DNA of 64,000 bases. It comes from Streptomyces sp. 2131.1. Its GTDB lineage: Bacteria; Actinomycetota; Actinomycetes; Streptomycetales; Streptomycetaceae. Positions 24,700 to 33,616 of the stretch are shown piece after piece. The notes beneath the pieces are model-generated. The model made no database searches, had not been told where the DNA came from, and was given only the letters and a program-made list of their open reading frames with translations. Every line of letters starts with the position of its first letter. The stretch's first letter is position 1. Both the position numbers and the translations under genes were made by a program. The DNA lies in assembly GCF_900105515.1 (NCBI RefSeq), contig NZ_FNSY01000001.1:4638001-4702000 (forward strand). The letters run 5' to 3'.

Positions 24700-27600
24700 G
24701 TGGCGGACGCAGAAGTGACGGAACGCGGGCAGCGGGGCGGCTGGGCGCGGAGGCTGAGCGGCTACGCCTGGAACTACCGGCGCAACGTCCTGCTGGCGCT
24801 CGGCTCCTCGCTCGGCGGCATGGCCGTCATGGCCCTCGTCCCGCTGGTCACCAAGGTGATCATCGACGACGTGGTCGTCGGGCACACCCGCTCCCTGGCC
24901 GTCTGGACCGGGCTGCTGATCGTGGCGGCCGTCCTCGTCTACGCCTTCACGTACATCCGCCGCTACTACGGCGGCCGGCTCGCCCTCGACGTCCAGCACG
25001 ACCTGCGTACCGGCATGTACGCGACGATCGCCCGGCTCGACGGCAAACGCCAGGACGAGCTGTCCACCGGGCAGGTCGTCGGACGCGCCACCAGCGACCT
25101 CCAGCTGATCCAGGGCCTGCTGTTCATGCTCCCGATGACCATCGGGAACGTCCTGCTCTTCCTGATCTCCCTGGTCATCATGGCCTGGCTGTCGCCGCTG
25201 CTGACCCTCGTCGCAGTCGCCGTAGCCCCCGCCCTCTGGTACATCGCCCGCCGCTCCCGCGCCCGCCTCTTCCCCGCCACCTGGTACGCCCAGTCCCAGG
25301 CCGCCGCGGTCGCCGGCGTCGTGGACGGAGCCGTCTCCGGCGTCCGCGTCGTCAAGGGCTTCGGCCAGGAGGACCAGGAGACCGGCAAACTGCGCGAGGT
25401 CGGCCGCAAACTGTTCGCCGGCCGGCTGCGCACCATCCGGCTGAACTCCCGCTACACCCCCGCCCTCCAGGCCGTCCCCGCCCTCGGCCAGGTCGCGATG
25501 CTGGCCCTCGGCGGCTGGCTGGCCACCCGGGGCGAGATCACCCTCGGCACGTTCGTCGCGTTCTCCACGTACCTCGCGCAGCTCGTCGGCCCGGTCCGGA
25601 TGCTCGCCATGGTCCTCACCGTCGGCCAGCAGGCCCGCGCCGGCGTGGAACGCGTCCTGGAACTCATCGACACCGAGCCCTCCATGAAGGACGGCACCAA
25701 GGAACTGCCCGCCGACGCCCCGGCGAGCGTCGAGTTCGACGACGTGCGGTTCGGCTATGACGACACACGCCGCCCGGTCCTCGACGGCTTCTCGCTGACC
25801 ATCGAACCCGGCGAGACCGTCGCCGTCGTCGGCGCCTCCGGCAGCGGCAAGTCCACCGTCTCGCTGCTCCTGCCGCGCTTCTACGACGTGTCGCACGGCG
25901 CGGTCCTCGTCGGCGGCCACGACGTGCGGGAACTCACCCTCGACTCACTGCGCGCCGCCATAGGGCTCGTCCCCGAGGACAGCTTCCTGTTCTCCGACAC
26001 CGTCCGCGCCAACATCGCCTACGGCCTGCCCGGCGCCACGGACGAACAGATCGAACAGGCCGCCCGCTCCGCCCAGGCCGACCGCTTCATCGCCGAACTG
26101 CCGGCCGGCTACGACACCAAGGTCGGCGAGCACGGGCTCACCCTCTCCGGCGGCCAGCGCCAGCGCCTCGCGCTCGCCCGCGCCATCCTCACCGACCCCC
26201 GCCTGCTCCTCCTCGACGACGCCACCTCCGCCGTGGACGCCCGCGTCGAGCACGAGATCCACGAGGCCCTGCGCCAGGTGATGGCCGGCCGCACGACGCT
26301 GCTCATCGCCCACCGCCGCTCCACCCTGAACCTCGCCGACCGGATCGCGGTCCTGGACAACGGCCGCCTCGCCGACCTCGGCACCCACGAGGAGCTGGAA
26401 CGCCGCTGCGCGCTCTACCGCCGCCTGCTCACCGACCCGGACGAGCTGGGCACCCCCTCACCCGGACACCGACAGGCCACGGCCCCCGACGCCCCGGACC
26501 GGGACCGCGCGCTCCAGGAGGAGATCGACGCCGAGGCCGAGGCCGAGCGCGGGATCACCCCCGAGCTGTGGGTCCGCAAGAAGGACGACCGGGACACCGG
26601 CGCGGCGGGCATGCCCGCCACCCCCGAACTGCTCGCCCAGGTCGACGCCCTGCCCCCGGCCGACGACGTCCCCGACGTCGACGAGGCCCGGGCCGTGCAC
26701 GCCGAGGACTCCTACGGGCTGCGCAGGCTGCTGCGCGGCTTCGGGCTGCCGCTGCTGGTGAGCCTGGGCCTGGTCGCCGTGGACGCCGGCGCCGGGCTGC
26801 TGCTCCCGGTACTGATCCGCAACGGCATCGACGACGGCGTCACCAAGCTCGCGCTGGGCGCGGTCTGGGCGGCCGCCGCCTTCGGCCTGGTCGTCGTCCT
26901 CGTGCAGTGGGCCGCCCAGATCGGCGAGACCCGGATGACCGGCCGCACCGGCGAGCGGGTGCTGTACGCGCTGCGGCTCAAGATCTTCGCCCAGCTCCAG
27001 CGCCTCGGCCTCGACTACTACGAGCGCGAGCTGACCGGCCGCATCATGACCCGGATGACGACGGACGTGGACGCGCTGTCCACGTTCCTCCAGACCGGCC
27101 TGGTCACCGCCTTCGTCTCCGTCGTCACCTTCCTCGGCATCATGGTCGCCCTGCTGGTCCTCGACGTGGAACTGGCCCTCGTCGTCTTCGCGACCCTGCC
27201 CGTCCTCGTCGTCGGGACGGTCTTCTTCCGCCGCAAGAGCGTCAAGGCGTACGAGCTGGCCCGAGAGCGGATCAGCGTCGTCAACGCCGACCTCCAGGAG
27301 TCCGTCGCCGGACTCCGCATCGTGCAGGCCTTCCGGCGCGAGCGGGACGGCGGCGACCGGTTCGCCGCGCGCAGCGACGAGTACCGCGAGGCCCGGGTGC
27401 GCGGGCAGTGGCTGATCTCGGTCTACTTCCCGTTCGTCCAGCTGCTGTCGTCGGTCGCCGCGGCCGCCGTGCTGATCGTCGGCGCGGGCCGGGTCGACGA
27501 CGGCACGCTCACCGCCGGTGCGCTGGTCGCCTATCTGCTCTACATCGACCTGTTCTTCGCACCCGTCCAGCAGCTCTCCCAGGTCTTCGACGGCTACCAG

Positions 27601-28440
27601 CAGGCCGCCGTCTCCCTCGGCCGCATCCAGGAACTCCTGCGCGAACCCGCCTCCACCACGGACCGGGGCGACACCCGGGACGTACGGGAGCTGCGCGGCG
27701 AGATCGCCTTCGAGGACGTCTCCTTCGCGTACGGGGACGAGGAGGCCGCCCTCCGGGGCGTCGACCTGCGCATCCCGGCCGGCCAGACCGTCGCGTTCGT
27801 CGGCGAGACCGGAGCCGGCAAGTCCACCCTGGTCAAGCTCGTCGCCCGGTACTACGACCCGACGGACGGCCGGGTCACGGTGGACGGCACCGACCTGCGC
27901 GGCCTCGGCCTCACCGCGTACCGGCGCCGGCTCGGGGTCGTACCGCAGGAGGCGTACCTGTTCGCCGGGACCGTGCGCGACGCCATCGCCTACGGGCGGC
28001 CGGAGGCCACCGACGCCGAGGTGGAGGCGGCGGCCCGGGCGGTCGGCGCGCACGACATGATCGCCACCCTGGACGGCGGCTACCTCCACGAGGTCGCCGA
28101 GCGGGGCCGCAACCTCTCGGCCGGGCAGCGCCAGCTGATCGCGCTCGCCCGCGCCGAACTCGTCGACCCCGACATCCTGCTGCTCGACGAGGCCACCGCC
28201 TCGCTCGACCTCGCCAGCGAGGCGCAGGTGAACCAGGCGACCGACCGTCTCGCGGGCCGCCGCACCACGCTCGTCGTCGCCCACCGCCTGACCACCGCCG
28301 CGCGCGCCGACCGGGTCGTGGTGATGGACCACGGCCGGGTCGTGGAGGACGGCACCCACGACGAACTCCTCGCCCGCGACGGGCACTACGCGGTGCTGTG
28401 GCGCACGTTCATAGGAGAGGACGAGCCGGCCGGGGTGTGA
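24700..28440 (+). CDS. Fused ABC exporter, two transmembrane and two ATPase domains in one chain
   Basis: About 1246 residues in the order TMD1-NBD1-linker-TMD2-NBD2, type IV exporter architecture normally found as a heterodimer of two genes. NBD1: Walker A GASGSGKST (Lys384), signature LSGGQRQRLALARA, Walker B LLLLDDATS with Asp507 instead of the catalytic Glu, LLIAHRRST. NBD2: GETGAGKST (Lys1041), signature LSAGQRQLIALARA, LLLDEATASLD with Glu1164, VVAHRLTT. One composite site is therefore canonical and the other degenerate. GTG 24700 has GGGAGG at good spacing; an ATG 21 codons earlier is the alternative. Substrate unknown. A secreted-protein gene converges on it with one base between stops. 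Confidence 0.93.
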   Translation: MADAEVTERGQRGGWARRLSGYAWNYRRNVLLALGSSLGGMAVMALVPLVTKVIIDDVVVGHTRSLAVWTGLLIVAAVLVYAFTYIRRYYGGRLALDVQHDLRTGMYATIARLDGKRQDELSTGQVVGRATSDLQLIQGLLFMLPMTIGNVLLFLISLVIMAWLSPLLTLVAVAVAPALWYIARRSRARLFPATWYAQSQAAAVAGVVDGAVSGVRVVKGFGQEDQETGKLREVGRKLFAGRLRTIRLNSRYTPALQAVPALGQVAMLALGGWLATRGEITLGTFVAFSTYLAQLVGPVRMLAMVLTVGQQARAGVERVLELIDTEPSMKDGTKELPADAPASVEFDDVRFGYDDTRRPVLDGFSLTIEPGETVAVVGASGSGKSTVSLLLPRFYDVSHGAVLVGGHDVRELTLDSLRAAIGLVPEDSFLFSDTVRANIAYGLPGATDEQIEQAARSAQADRFIAELPAGYDTKVGEHGLTLSGGQRQRLALARAILTDPRLLLLDDATSAVDARVEHEIHEALRQVMAGRTTLLIAHRRSTLNLADRIAVLDNGRLADLGTHEELERRCALYRRLLTDPDELGTPSPGHRQATAPDAPDRDRALQEEIDAEAEAERGITPELWVRKKDDRDTGAAGMPATPELLAQVDALPPADDVPDVDEARAVHAEDSYGLRRLLRGFGLPLLVSLGLVAVDAGAGLLLPVLIRNGIDDGVTKLALGAVWAAAAFGLVVVLVQWAAQIGETRMTGRTGERVLYALRLKIFAQLQRLGLDYYERELTGRIMTRMTTDVDALSTFLQTGLVTAFVSVVTFLGIMVALLVLDVELALVVFATLPVLVVGTVFFRRKSVKAYELARERISVVNADLQESVAGLRIVQAFRRERDGGDRFAARSDEYREARVRGQWLISVYFPFVQLLSSVAAAAVLIVGAGRVDDGTLTAGALVAYLLYIDLFFAPVQQLSQVFDGYQQAAVSLGRIQELLREPASTTDRGDTRDVRELRGEIAFEDVSFAYGDEEAALRGVDLRIPAGQTVAFVGETGAGKSTLVKLVARYYDPTDGRVTVDGTDLRGLGLTAYRRRLGVVPQEAYLFAGTVRDAIAYGRPEATDAEVEAAARAVGAHDMIATLDGGYLHEVAERGRNLSAGQRQLIALARAELVDPDILLLDEATASLDLASEAQVNQATDRLAGRRTTLVVAHRLTTAARADRVVVMDHGRVVEDGTHDELLARDGHYAVLWRTFIGEDEPAGV

Positions 28441-28441
28441 G

Positions 28442-28939
28442 CTACTCCCCGTCCCGGATCGCGGAGATCTTCCCGGTCGCCAGGTCCGAGCGCACGGTCA
28501 GGTACGTGTACGAGCGGCTCTGGGCGGACCCCCAGGTGAGGCGGACCGTGGACCAGGTGTGGCCGGCGCCGCTGTGGCCCGGGGTGACCCGGTAGTCCGC
28601 CGGGACGTCCTGGGCGAGCAGCACCCCGTCCGCGTGGTTGGCCGCCTCCCAGTCGGCGAGGCGGGCGCGCAGGGCGGGCGTGAGGTAGAAGCCCCGCACG
28701 GCGGTGGCGAGCCTGCCGCCGTCCTCGGCGGCCACGGCGTCGGTGTACGCGCCGTAGAAGTGGTCGACCAGCCGGGACTCCTGGGTCGCCGTCTCTTCGA
28801 GGGCCGGGGCCGCCGGGGCCGCCGGGGCCGCCGCCCGCGGGGCCGCCGCGGAGGCGGGTACGGCGACGGCCGCGGCCAGGAGCGCGGAGGCGAGCAGGGT
28901 GCGGGCGGCGGTGCGCCGGGCGGAGCGGGTGCGGGTCAT
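28442..28939 (-). CDS. Secreted protein of unknown function
   Basis: 165 residues. Signal peptide with RR-containing n-region (MTRTRSARRTAARTLLASA) and cleavage around PASA-AAP, then an Ala/Pro-rich spacer made of short APAAPAAP repeats. The folded part (about residue 50 on: ESRLVDHFYGAYTDAV, FYLTPALRARLADWEAANHA, TGKISAIRDGE) resembles small NTF2-like/DUF3828-type extracellular domains, but I cannot assign it firmly. AGGAAC precedes the ATG. No cysteines in the mature part. Confidence 0.75.
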   Translation of the reverse strand: MTRTRSARRTAARTLLASALLAAAVAVPASAAAPRAAAPAAPAAPALEETATQESRLVDHFYGAYTDAVAAEDGGRLATAVRGFYLTPALRARLADWEAANHADGVLLAQDVPADYRVTPGHSGAGHTWSTVRLTWGSAQSRSYTYLTVRSDLATGKISAIRDGE

Positions 28940-29123
28940 GGCGGTTCCTGCCTTTCGTGACGGTCTGTCCTGCCGGCTCCATGGTGGGCCGCCCCGATCC
29001 CCGGGAAGGCCGGGCCCGCCGGATGCAACCTCCGCATGGCCTCTCGCGTCGTACGCAGGTACACGCATATGCGCTCAGGTGTCGGGCAAGGGCACTCAGG
29101 TTCGAGGAAGCGATGGGGCTGCT

Positions 29124-29540
29124 GTGACCAGAGGGACCGGAAGACATGCCTGGGGCGCGCGGCAACGACTCCGCCGCCGCTTCCTGGTCCTCTCCCTGGC
29201 CACCGCCTTCGCACTGGTACTCGGCGGGGCGGTCGCGGGCAGCGCGAACGCCGCCTCGGTGTGCGCGGGGCGCCCGAAGAAGACGGTGAAGTTCCCGACG
29301 GGCGAGCTGCGCGTGTACAAGTCCCGCGCCTACGCCTGCGCCACCGCCGTGGCCGCCAAGCCCGGCAAGCGCCGCCGCATGTCCGTGACCATCCAGCCGC
29401 GCGGCGGCCACCCCGTCACGGACAGCGGCCGCTACACCGAGCGCGCCGGCCCGGTGACCGTCCACGCGCTGAACCGCTGCGTGCGCGTCTCCGGCTCGGT
29501 CGAGGGCAAGGGCGGCCGCACGAGCTGGATCCTCTGCTGA
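29124..29540 (+). CDS. Small secreted protein with four cysteines
   Basis: 138 residues from a GTG. Signal peptide (RFLVLSLATAFALVLGGAVA) with cleavage near GSANA-AS. The mature part of about 90 residues is basic and has four Cys (SVCAGR, YACATA, LNRCVRV, WILC at the very end), compatible with two disulphides. I do not recognise the family. Initiation site is weak (GGGGCT before the GTG), so the start is approximate. Confidence 0.65.
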   Translation: MTRGTGRHAWGARQRLRRRFLVLSLATAFALVLGGAVAGSANAASVCAGRPKKTVKFPTGELRVYKSRAYACATAVAAKPGKRRRMSVTIQPRGGHPVTDSGRYTERAGPVTVHALNRCVRVSGSVEGKGGRTSWILC

Positions 29541-29686
29541 CCGGGTGACACCCTGCGTAGCCCCGGCAAGGGGGTCTGGTCGTCCGGATGTCGCGCCGCT
29601 AGGTTCGCCGCGTCAGCTGTGAACCAAGAGGCGTCCCACGGGGCCCGGTCGTGCTCGGCGGGGCGCCTCCCAAGGGGAGGACGCGC

Positions 29687-31162
29687 ATGCGCAAGGCGCT
29701 CAGAGGAATCCTGTCGCTCGCGGTGCTCATCGGCACGGTCGGTGCGACGGGCGCCTCGGCCGGGGCGGCCACCGCCGCCGTACCGGCCTCGCTCCGGACC
29801 GCCGCGAGCGACAGCGGGACGAGCACGGACATCAAGGACCGCATCCTGGCCATCCCGGGCATGAGTCTCATCGAGGAGAAGCCCTACGCGGGCTACCGCT
29901 ACTTCGTCCTGAACTACACCCAGCCGGTCGACCACCGCCACCCGTCCGAGGGGACGTTCCAGCAGCGCATCACCCTGCTGCACAAGGACACCTCCCGCCC
30001 CACGGTCTTCTTCACCGGCGGCTACAACGTCTCCACCAACCCCAGCCGCTCCGAGCCCACCCGGATCGTCGACGGCAACCAGGTCTCGCTGGAATACAGG
30101 TACTTCACCCCGTCGCGGCCCTCGCCCGCCGACTGGTCCAAGCTGGACATCCGGCAGGCGGCAAGCGACCAGCACCGGGTCTTCACCGCGCTCAAGCGGA
30201 TCTACTCCAAGAACTGGCTGACCACCGGCGGCTCCAAGGGCGGCATGACCGCCACGTACTACGAGCGCTTCTACCCGAAGGACATGGACGGCGTCGTCGC
30301 GTACGTCGCGCCCAACGACGTGGTGAACAACGAGGACTCGGCGTACGACCGGTTCTTCGCGGAGGTCGGCACCGAGGAGTGCCGCGACAAGCTGAGCGGA
30401 GTCCAGCGCGAGGCCCTGATCCGCCGCAAGCCGCTGGAGAAGAAGTACGCCCGGTACGCCGCCGACAACGGCTACACCTTCGACACCGTCGGCTCCCTGG
30501 ACAAGGCGTACGAGGCCGTCGTCATGGATTACGTGTGGGCGTTCTGGCAGTACAGCCTGCTCGCCGACTGCGAAGGCCTCCCGGCCGACGCCGAGAAGGC
30601 GACCGATCAGGAGATCTGGGACTCGGTCGACTCGATCTCCGGCTTCTCCGCCTACGCCGACCAGGGCCTGGCCAACTACACCCCGTACTACTACCAGGCG
30701 GGCACCCAGCTCGGGTCCCCGGACATCAAGCAGCCCTGGCTGGGCAAGCTCAGCCGCTACGGCTACCAGCCGCCGCGCAACTTCGTGCCGCGCTCCATCC
30801 CGATGACGTTCCAGCCCCGGGCGATGCGGGACGTCGACACATGGGTGAAGCACCACGCGACGCACATGCTGTACGTCTACGGCGAGAACGACCCGTGGGG
30901 CGCGGAGCGCTTCCGGCTCGGGGCGGGCGCCCGTGACAGCTACGTCTTCACCGTGCCAGGCGGGAACCACGGCTCGAACGTCGCCGGGCTCGTCCCCTCC
31001 GAGAACGCCACGGCCACGGCCGCGATCCTGCGCTGGGCGGGCGTCGCCCCGGCCGCCGTCCAGCAGGACGCGTCGAAGGCGAAGCCGCTCGCGAAGTTCG
31101 ACGCGCGTCTCGACAACAAGGACCTGACGACCGACCACCGCCTCGGCGTCCGGCGTCCGTGA
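29687..31162 (+). CDS. Secreted tripeptidyl aminopeptidase (peptidase family S28, PS-10 type)
   Basis: Extracellular serine exopeptidase releasing N-terminal peptides, as known for Streptomyces PS-10/S28 enzymes. 491 residues; GGGGAGG precedes the ATG. Signal peptide (LSLAVLIGTVGATGASAGA). Catalytic triad: Ser183 in TTGGSKGGMTATYYERFYP, Asp in YVYGENDPWGAERF, His in VPGGNHGSNVAG. Two Cys (EECRDK, LADCEG) could form a disulphide. It is a single-gene unit closed by a strong hairpin facing the GH3 gene. Confidence 0.93.
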   Translation: MRKALRGILSLAVLIGTVGATGASAGAATAAVPASLRTAASDSGTSTDIKDRILAIPGMSLIEEKPYAGYRYFVLNYTQPVDHRHPSEGTFQQRITLLHKDTSRPTVFFTGGYNVSTNPSRSEPTRIVDGNQVSLEYRYFTPSRPSPADWSKLDIRQAASDQHRVFTALKRIYSKNWLTTGGSKGGMTATYYERFYPKDMDGVVAYVAPNDVVNNEDSAYDRFFAEVGTEECRDKLSGVQREALIRRKPLEKKYARYAADNGYTFDTVGSLDKAYEAVVMDYVWAFWQYSLLADCEGLPADAEKATDQEIWDSVDSISGFSAYADQGLANYTPYYYQAGTQLGSPDIKQPWLGKLSRYGYQPPRNFVPRSIPMTFQPRAMRDVDTWVKHHATHMLYVYGENDPWGAERFRLGAGARDSYVFTVPGGNHGSNVAGLVPSENATATAAILRWAGVAPAAVQQDASKAKPLAKFDARLDNKDLTTDHRLGVRRP

Positions 31163-31168
31163 CGTGGA

Positions 31169-31208
31169 CCCGCCCCGGCGGCCGTGGTGACACGGCAGCC
31201 GGGGCGGG
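31169..31208. terminator. Bidirectional hairpin between the S28 peptidase and the GH3 gene
   Basis: 17-base stem (CCCGCCCCGGCGGCCGT against ACGGCAGCCGGGGCGGG, one mismatch) with a 6-base loop fills the gap between convergent stops. Confidence 0.85.
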
Positions 31209-31214
31209 AACCGG

Positions 31215-33065
31215 TCAGTACGTCAGCCCGTACCCCACCGGGTACAGCACCTTCGACGGGTCGTCCGCCCGCTGCACAGGGACCGGGAGCCTGCCCTCGG
31301 GGCGGGCCCGGCCCGCGATCACCCGGACCGCCGCGCGCAGTTCGACGTCGGTCCAGGAGTAGGCGGCGAGATGGGCCCTGTGCCCGGTGTCCGCCAGTTG
31401 CGCGATGTCGTACGGGTTGCGGATGGCGATCGTGATCACCGGGACGCCCGTCGCGGCCAGCGCGCTGACCAGGGTGCGCTGCGAACTGGTCGCCGAGACG
31501 TTGTACGTCCCCACGACCACCGCGTCCTTGCCCCGGGCCGCGGCCACCGCCGCGTCGATGGCCGCCTTGCTGGGCGCCGTCCCCGTCGGCAGCGCGGTCG
31601 CCGTGAAGCCCAGCTCGTCGAACGCCGCCGCGAGTGTCGTCGTCGGCGGGCCCGTGGTGCCCGAGGGCGATGCCGGGTCGGCGCCCACCACCAGCACGTT
31701 CCCGTGCGAGCGACGGGACAGCGGCAGCAGCCGGCCCTCGTTGGCCAGCAGGGTCGTCGTGTGCTCGGCGATCCGGTCGGCCTCGGCCAGGTGCGCCCGG
31801 GTGCCGACCGTACGGTCCACCCCGCGTCCGGTGACGAACGGCCGGTCGAAGAGACCGAGCTTCGTCTTCAGGCGCAGGATGCGCAGGATCGATTCGTCGA
31901 GCCGGGCCTCGCTGACCTCACCGCTCTTGACGGCCGCCAGCAGCGCGTTCCACGAGACGTCCAGGCTCGGCGGGTTCAGCAGCTGGTCGACGCCGGCCTG
32001 GAGCGCGAGCACCGGCACCCGGTCGTCGCCGTACTTCGTGCGTACGCCCTCCATGCCAAGCGAGTCGGTGACCACCACCCCGTCGTAGCCCAGCTCCTCG
32101 CGCAGGATGCCGGTGAGGATCGGCTTCGACAGGGTCGCCGGGTCCTCGGACGGGTCGAGCGCGGGCACCACGATGTGCGCGGTCATGATCGAGTCGATGC
32201 CCGCCGCGATGGCCGCGCGGAACGGCGGCGCGTCCAGCTCCGCCCACTGCGCGCGGGTGTGGCCGATGACCGGGAGGCCGGTGTGGCTGTCGGTGCTGGT
32301 GTCGCCGTGGCCCGGGAAGTGCTTGGCCGTGGAGGCGATCCCCGCGCTCTGATAGCCCTTCACCTGCGCCGCGACCATGCCGGCCACGGACTGCGGGTCC
32401 GAGCCGAAGGACCGTACGCCGATGACCGGGTTGGCCGGGTTCACGTTGACGTCCGCGTCCGGCGCGTAGTTCTGGTTGATGCCGATCGCGGCCAGCTCGG
32501 CGCCCGCGATCTGCCCGGCCCTGCGAGCGTCGGAGCGCGAACCGCCCGCGCCCAGCGCCATCGCGCCCGGCATCAGCGTGGCGGGCTCGCCGACGCGGCA
32601 GACGATGCCGTGCTCCTGGTCGGTGGAGATCAGCAGCGGCAGCGGGGTCCGCCCGGAGAGGCCCGCGCGCTGGATGCCGTTGGAGAGTTCGGCGATCTGG
32701 TGCGGGTCGCGGGTATTGTGCGCCCAGGCGAAGTAGATGATGCCGCCCACGTGGTACTTGGCGATCATCTCGGCGGCCGTGCGCACCCCGATCTCGGCGA
32801 GGTTGGCGTCGATGTCGGCCTGGTCGGGGTCGGTGGCGGAGTGCCCGTAGACCCGCATGACGAAGAGCTGGCCGACCTTCTCCTCCAGGCTCATCCGGGA
32901 GATGAGCCGCTTCAGCCGCCGGGTCGTGGCGGCGGAGTGGTGGCTGCTGTGCGCGGAGCCCTGGGAGGCGAGGGCCTCCGGGGCGGCCGCCATGCCCGCC
33001 GCGGCGGCGACCGCCGTGGCGGCGGTGGCGGTGAGGAGGGTGCGTCTGGAGGGGCGGTGGTGCAC
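31215..33065 (-). CDS. Tat-exported GH3 glycosidase (beta-N-acetylhexosaminidase/NagZ-like)
   Basis: 616 residues starting at GTG with AAGGAG six bases upstream. N-terminus HHRPSRRTLLTATAATAVA is a Tat signal, followed by a GH3 N-terminal barrel: LISTDQEHGIVCRVG, the N-acetylhexosaminidase signature AKHFPGHGDTSTDSHTGLP with the acid/base His, and nucleophile Asp in VVVTDSLGMEGV. A C-terminal GH3 sandwich domain (NVLVVGADPASPSG to the end) follows, absent in Gram-negative NagZ. It likely removes GlcNAc from muropeptides or chitin-derived glycosides outside the cell. Two direct repeats upstream suggest specific control. Confidence 0.92.
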   Translation of the reverse strand: MHHRPSRRTLLTATAATAVAAAAGMAAAPEALASQGSAHSSHHSAATTRRLKRLISRMSLEEKVGQLFVMRVYGHSATDPDQADIDANLAEIGVRTAAEMIAKYHVGGIIYFAWAHNTRDPHQIAELSNGIQRAGLSGRTPLPLLISTDQEHGIVCRVGEPATLMPGAMALGAGGSRSDARRAGQIAGAELAAIGINQNYAPDADVNVNPANPVIGVRSFGSDPQSVAGMVAAQVKGYQSAGIASTAKHFPGHGDTSTDSHTGLPVIGHTRAQWAELDAPPFRAAIAAGIDSIMTAHIVVPALDPSEDPATLSKPILTGILREELGYDGVVVTDSLGMEGVRTKYGDDRVPVLALQAGVDQLLNPPSLDVSWNALLAAVKSGEVSEARLDESILRILRLKTKLGLFDRPFVTGRGVDRTVGTRAHLAEADRIAEHTTTLLANEGRLLPLSRRSHGNVLVVGADPASPSGTTGPPTTTLAAAFDELGFTATALPTGTAPSKAAIDAAVAAARGKDAVVVGTYNVSATSSQRTLVSALAATGVPVITIAIRNPYDIAQLADTGHRAHLAAYSWTDVELRAAVRVIAGRARPEGRLPVPVQRADDPSKVLYPVGYGLTY

Positions 33066-33104
33066 GTGAGCTCCTTCGGCCGTTCTCGGTGACGAGGGGG
33101 TGGT

Positions 33105-33148
33105 GAAAGAAACTTCCAAGGAGCACGGATATCCAGAAAATAACTTCC
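33105..33148 (-). promoter_or_regulatory. Pair of direct repeats in the GH3 promoter
   Basis: GAAAGAAACTTCC (33105-33117) and GAAAATAACTTCC (33136-33148) match at 11 of 13 positions and are 31 bases apart, three helical turns. A TTGACC element follows on the minus-strand side. These are unusual A+T-rich words for this genome and look like paired regulator sites. Confidence 0.5.
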
Positions 33149-33219
33149 GGTCAAGGGTGCGGGCCGTTTTGAGCGCGTCCCTTCCGGTCGTTGCGTCTCG
33201 TTGTGCGTCCGGGGCCGAC

Positions 33220-33612
33220 TGCCCCTCGCCCACCGCAGCCCCACGCCTGCCCCGTGCGCCTGGAGCGCCGCGACCGCCGCCGTGATCGCGGCCGGCGCGC
33301 CGCCCCCGTACGCCCCAGCGCGTACAGCCGCCGTGCCGGCACCGGGTCCATCCGTACCGCCACCACGCCCTCCGGCAGCGGCCCGCGCCCCAGCCGGGGG
33401 ATCATCGCGACCCCGAGACCGGTGGCGAGCGGGGCCAGTTGGGTGTGGTTCTCCTCCGCCTGGGCCGGATGTCCGGCTCGTGGCCCGCCGCGCGCAGCGT
33501 CCGTACGAGCCAGTCGTGGCAGACCGTCCCCGGCGGCCGGCAGATCCACCGCTCCCGCGCCGGCTCCTCGCGCCGCACCCCGTCCCGCCCCGGAACCGGT
33601 ACCCGCCTGAGA
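33220..33612 (-). pseudogene. Decayed LysR-type regulator (C-terminal fragment, two frameshifts)
   Basis: Three frames together give the end of a LysR effector-binding domain: RERWICRPPGTVCHDWLVRT, then after a one-base loss near HEPDIR the frame continues AEENHTQLAPLATGLGVAMI and PLPEGVVAVRMDPVPARRLY, then a second one-base loss after GAARRP leads into AITAAVAALQAHG. The HTH and first half are gone; the fragment abuts the isomerase gene. The natural stop is also lost. Sequencing error could explain one shift but not the missing N-terminus. Confidence 0.75.
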
Positions 33613-33616
33613 CCGC

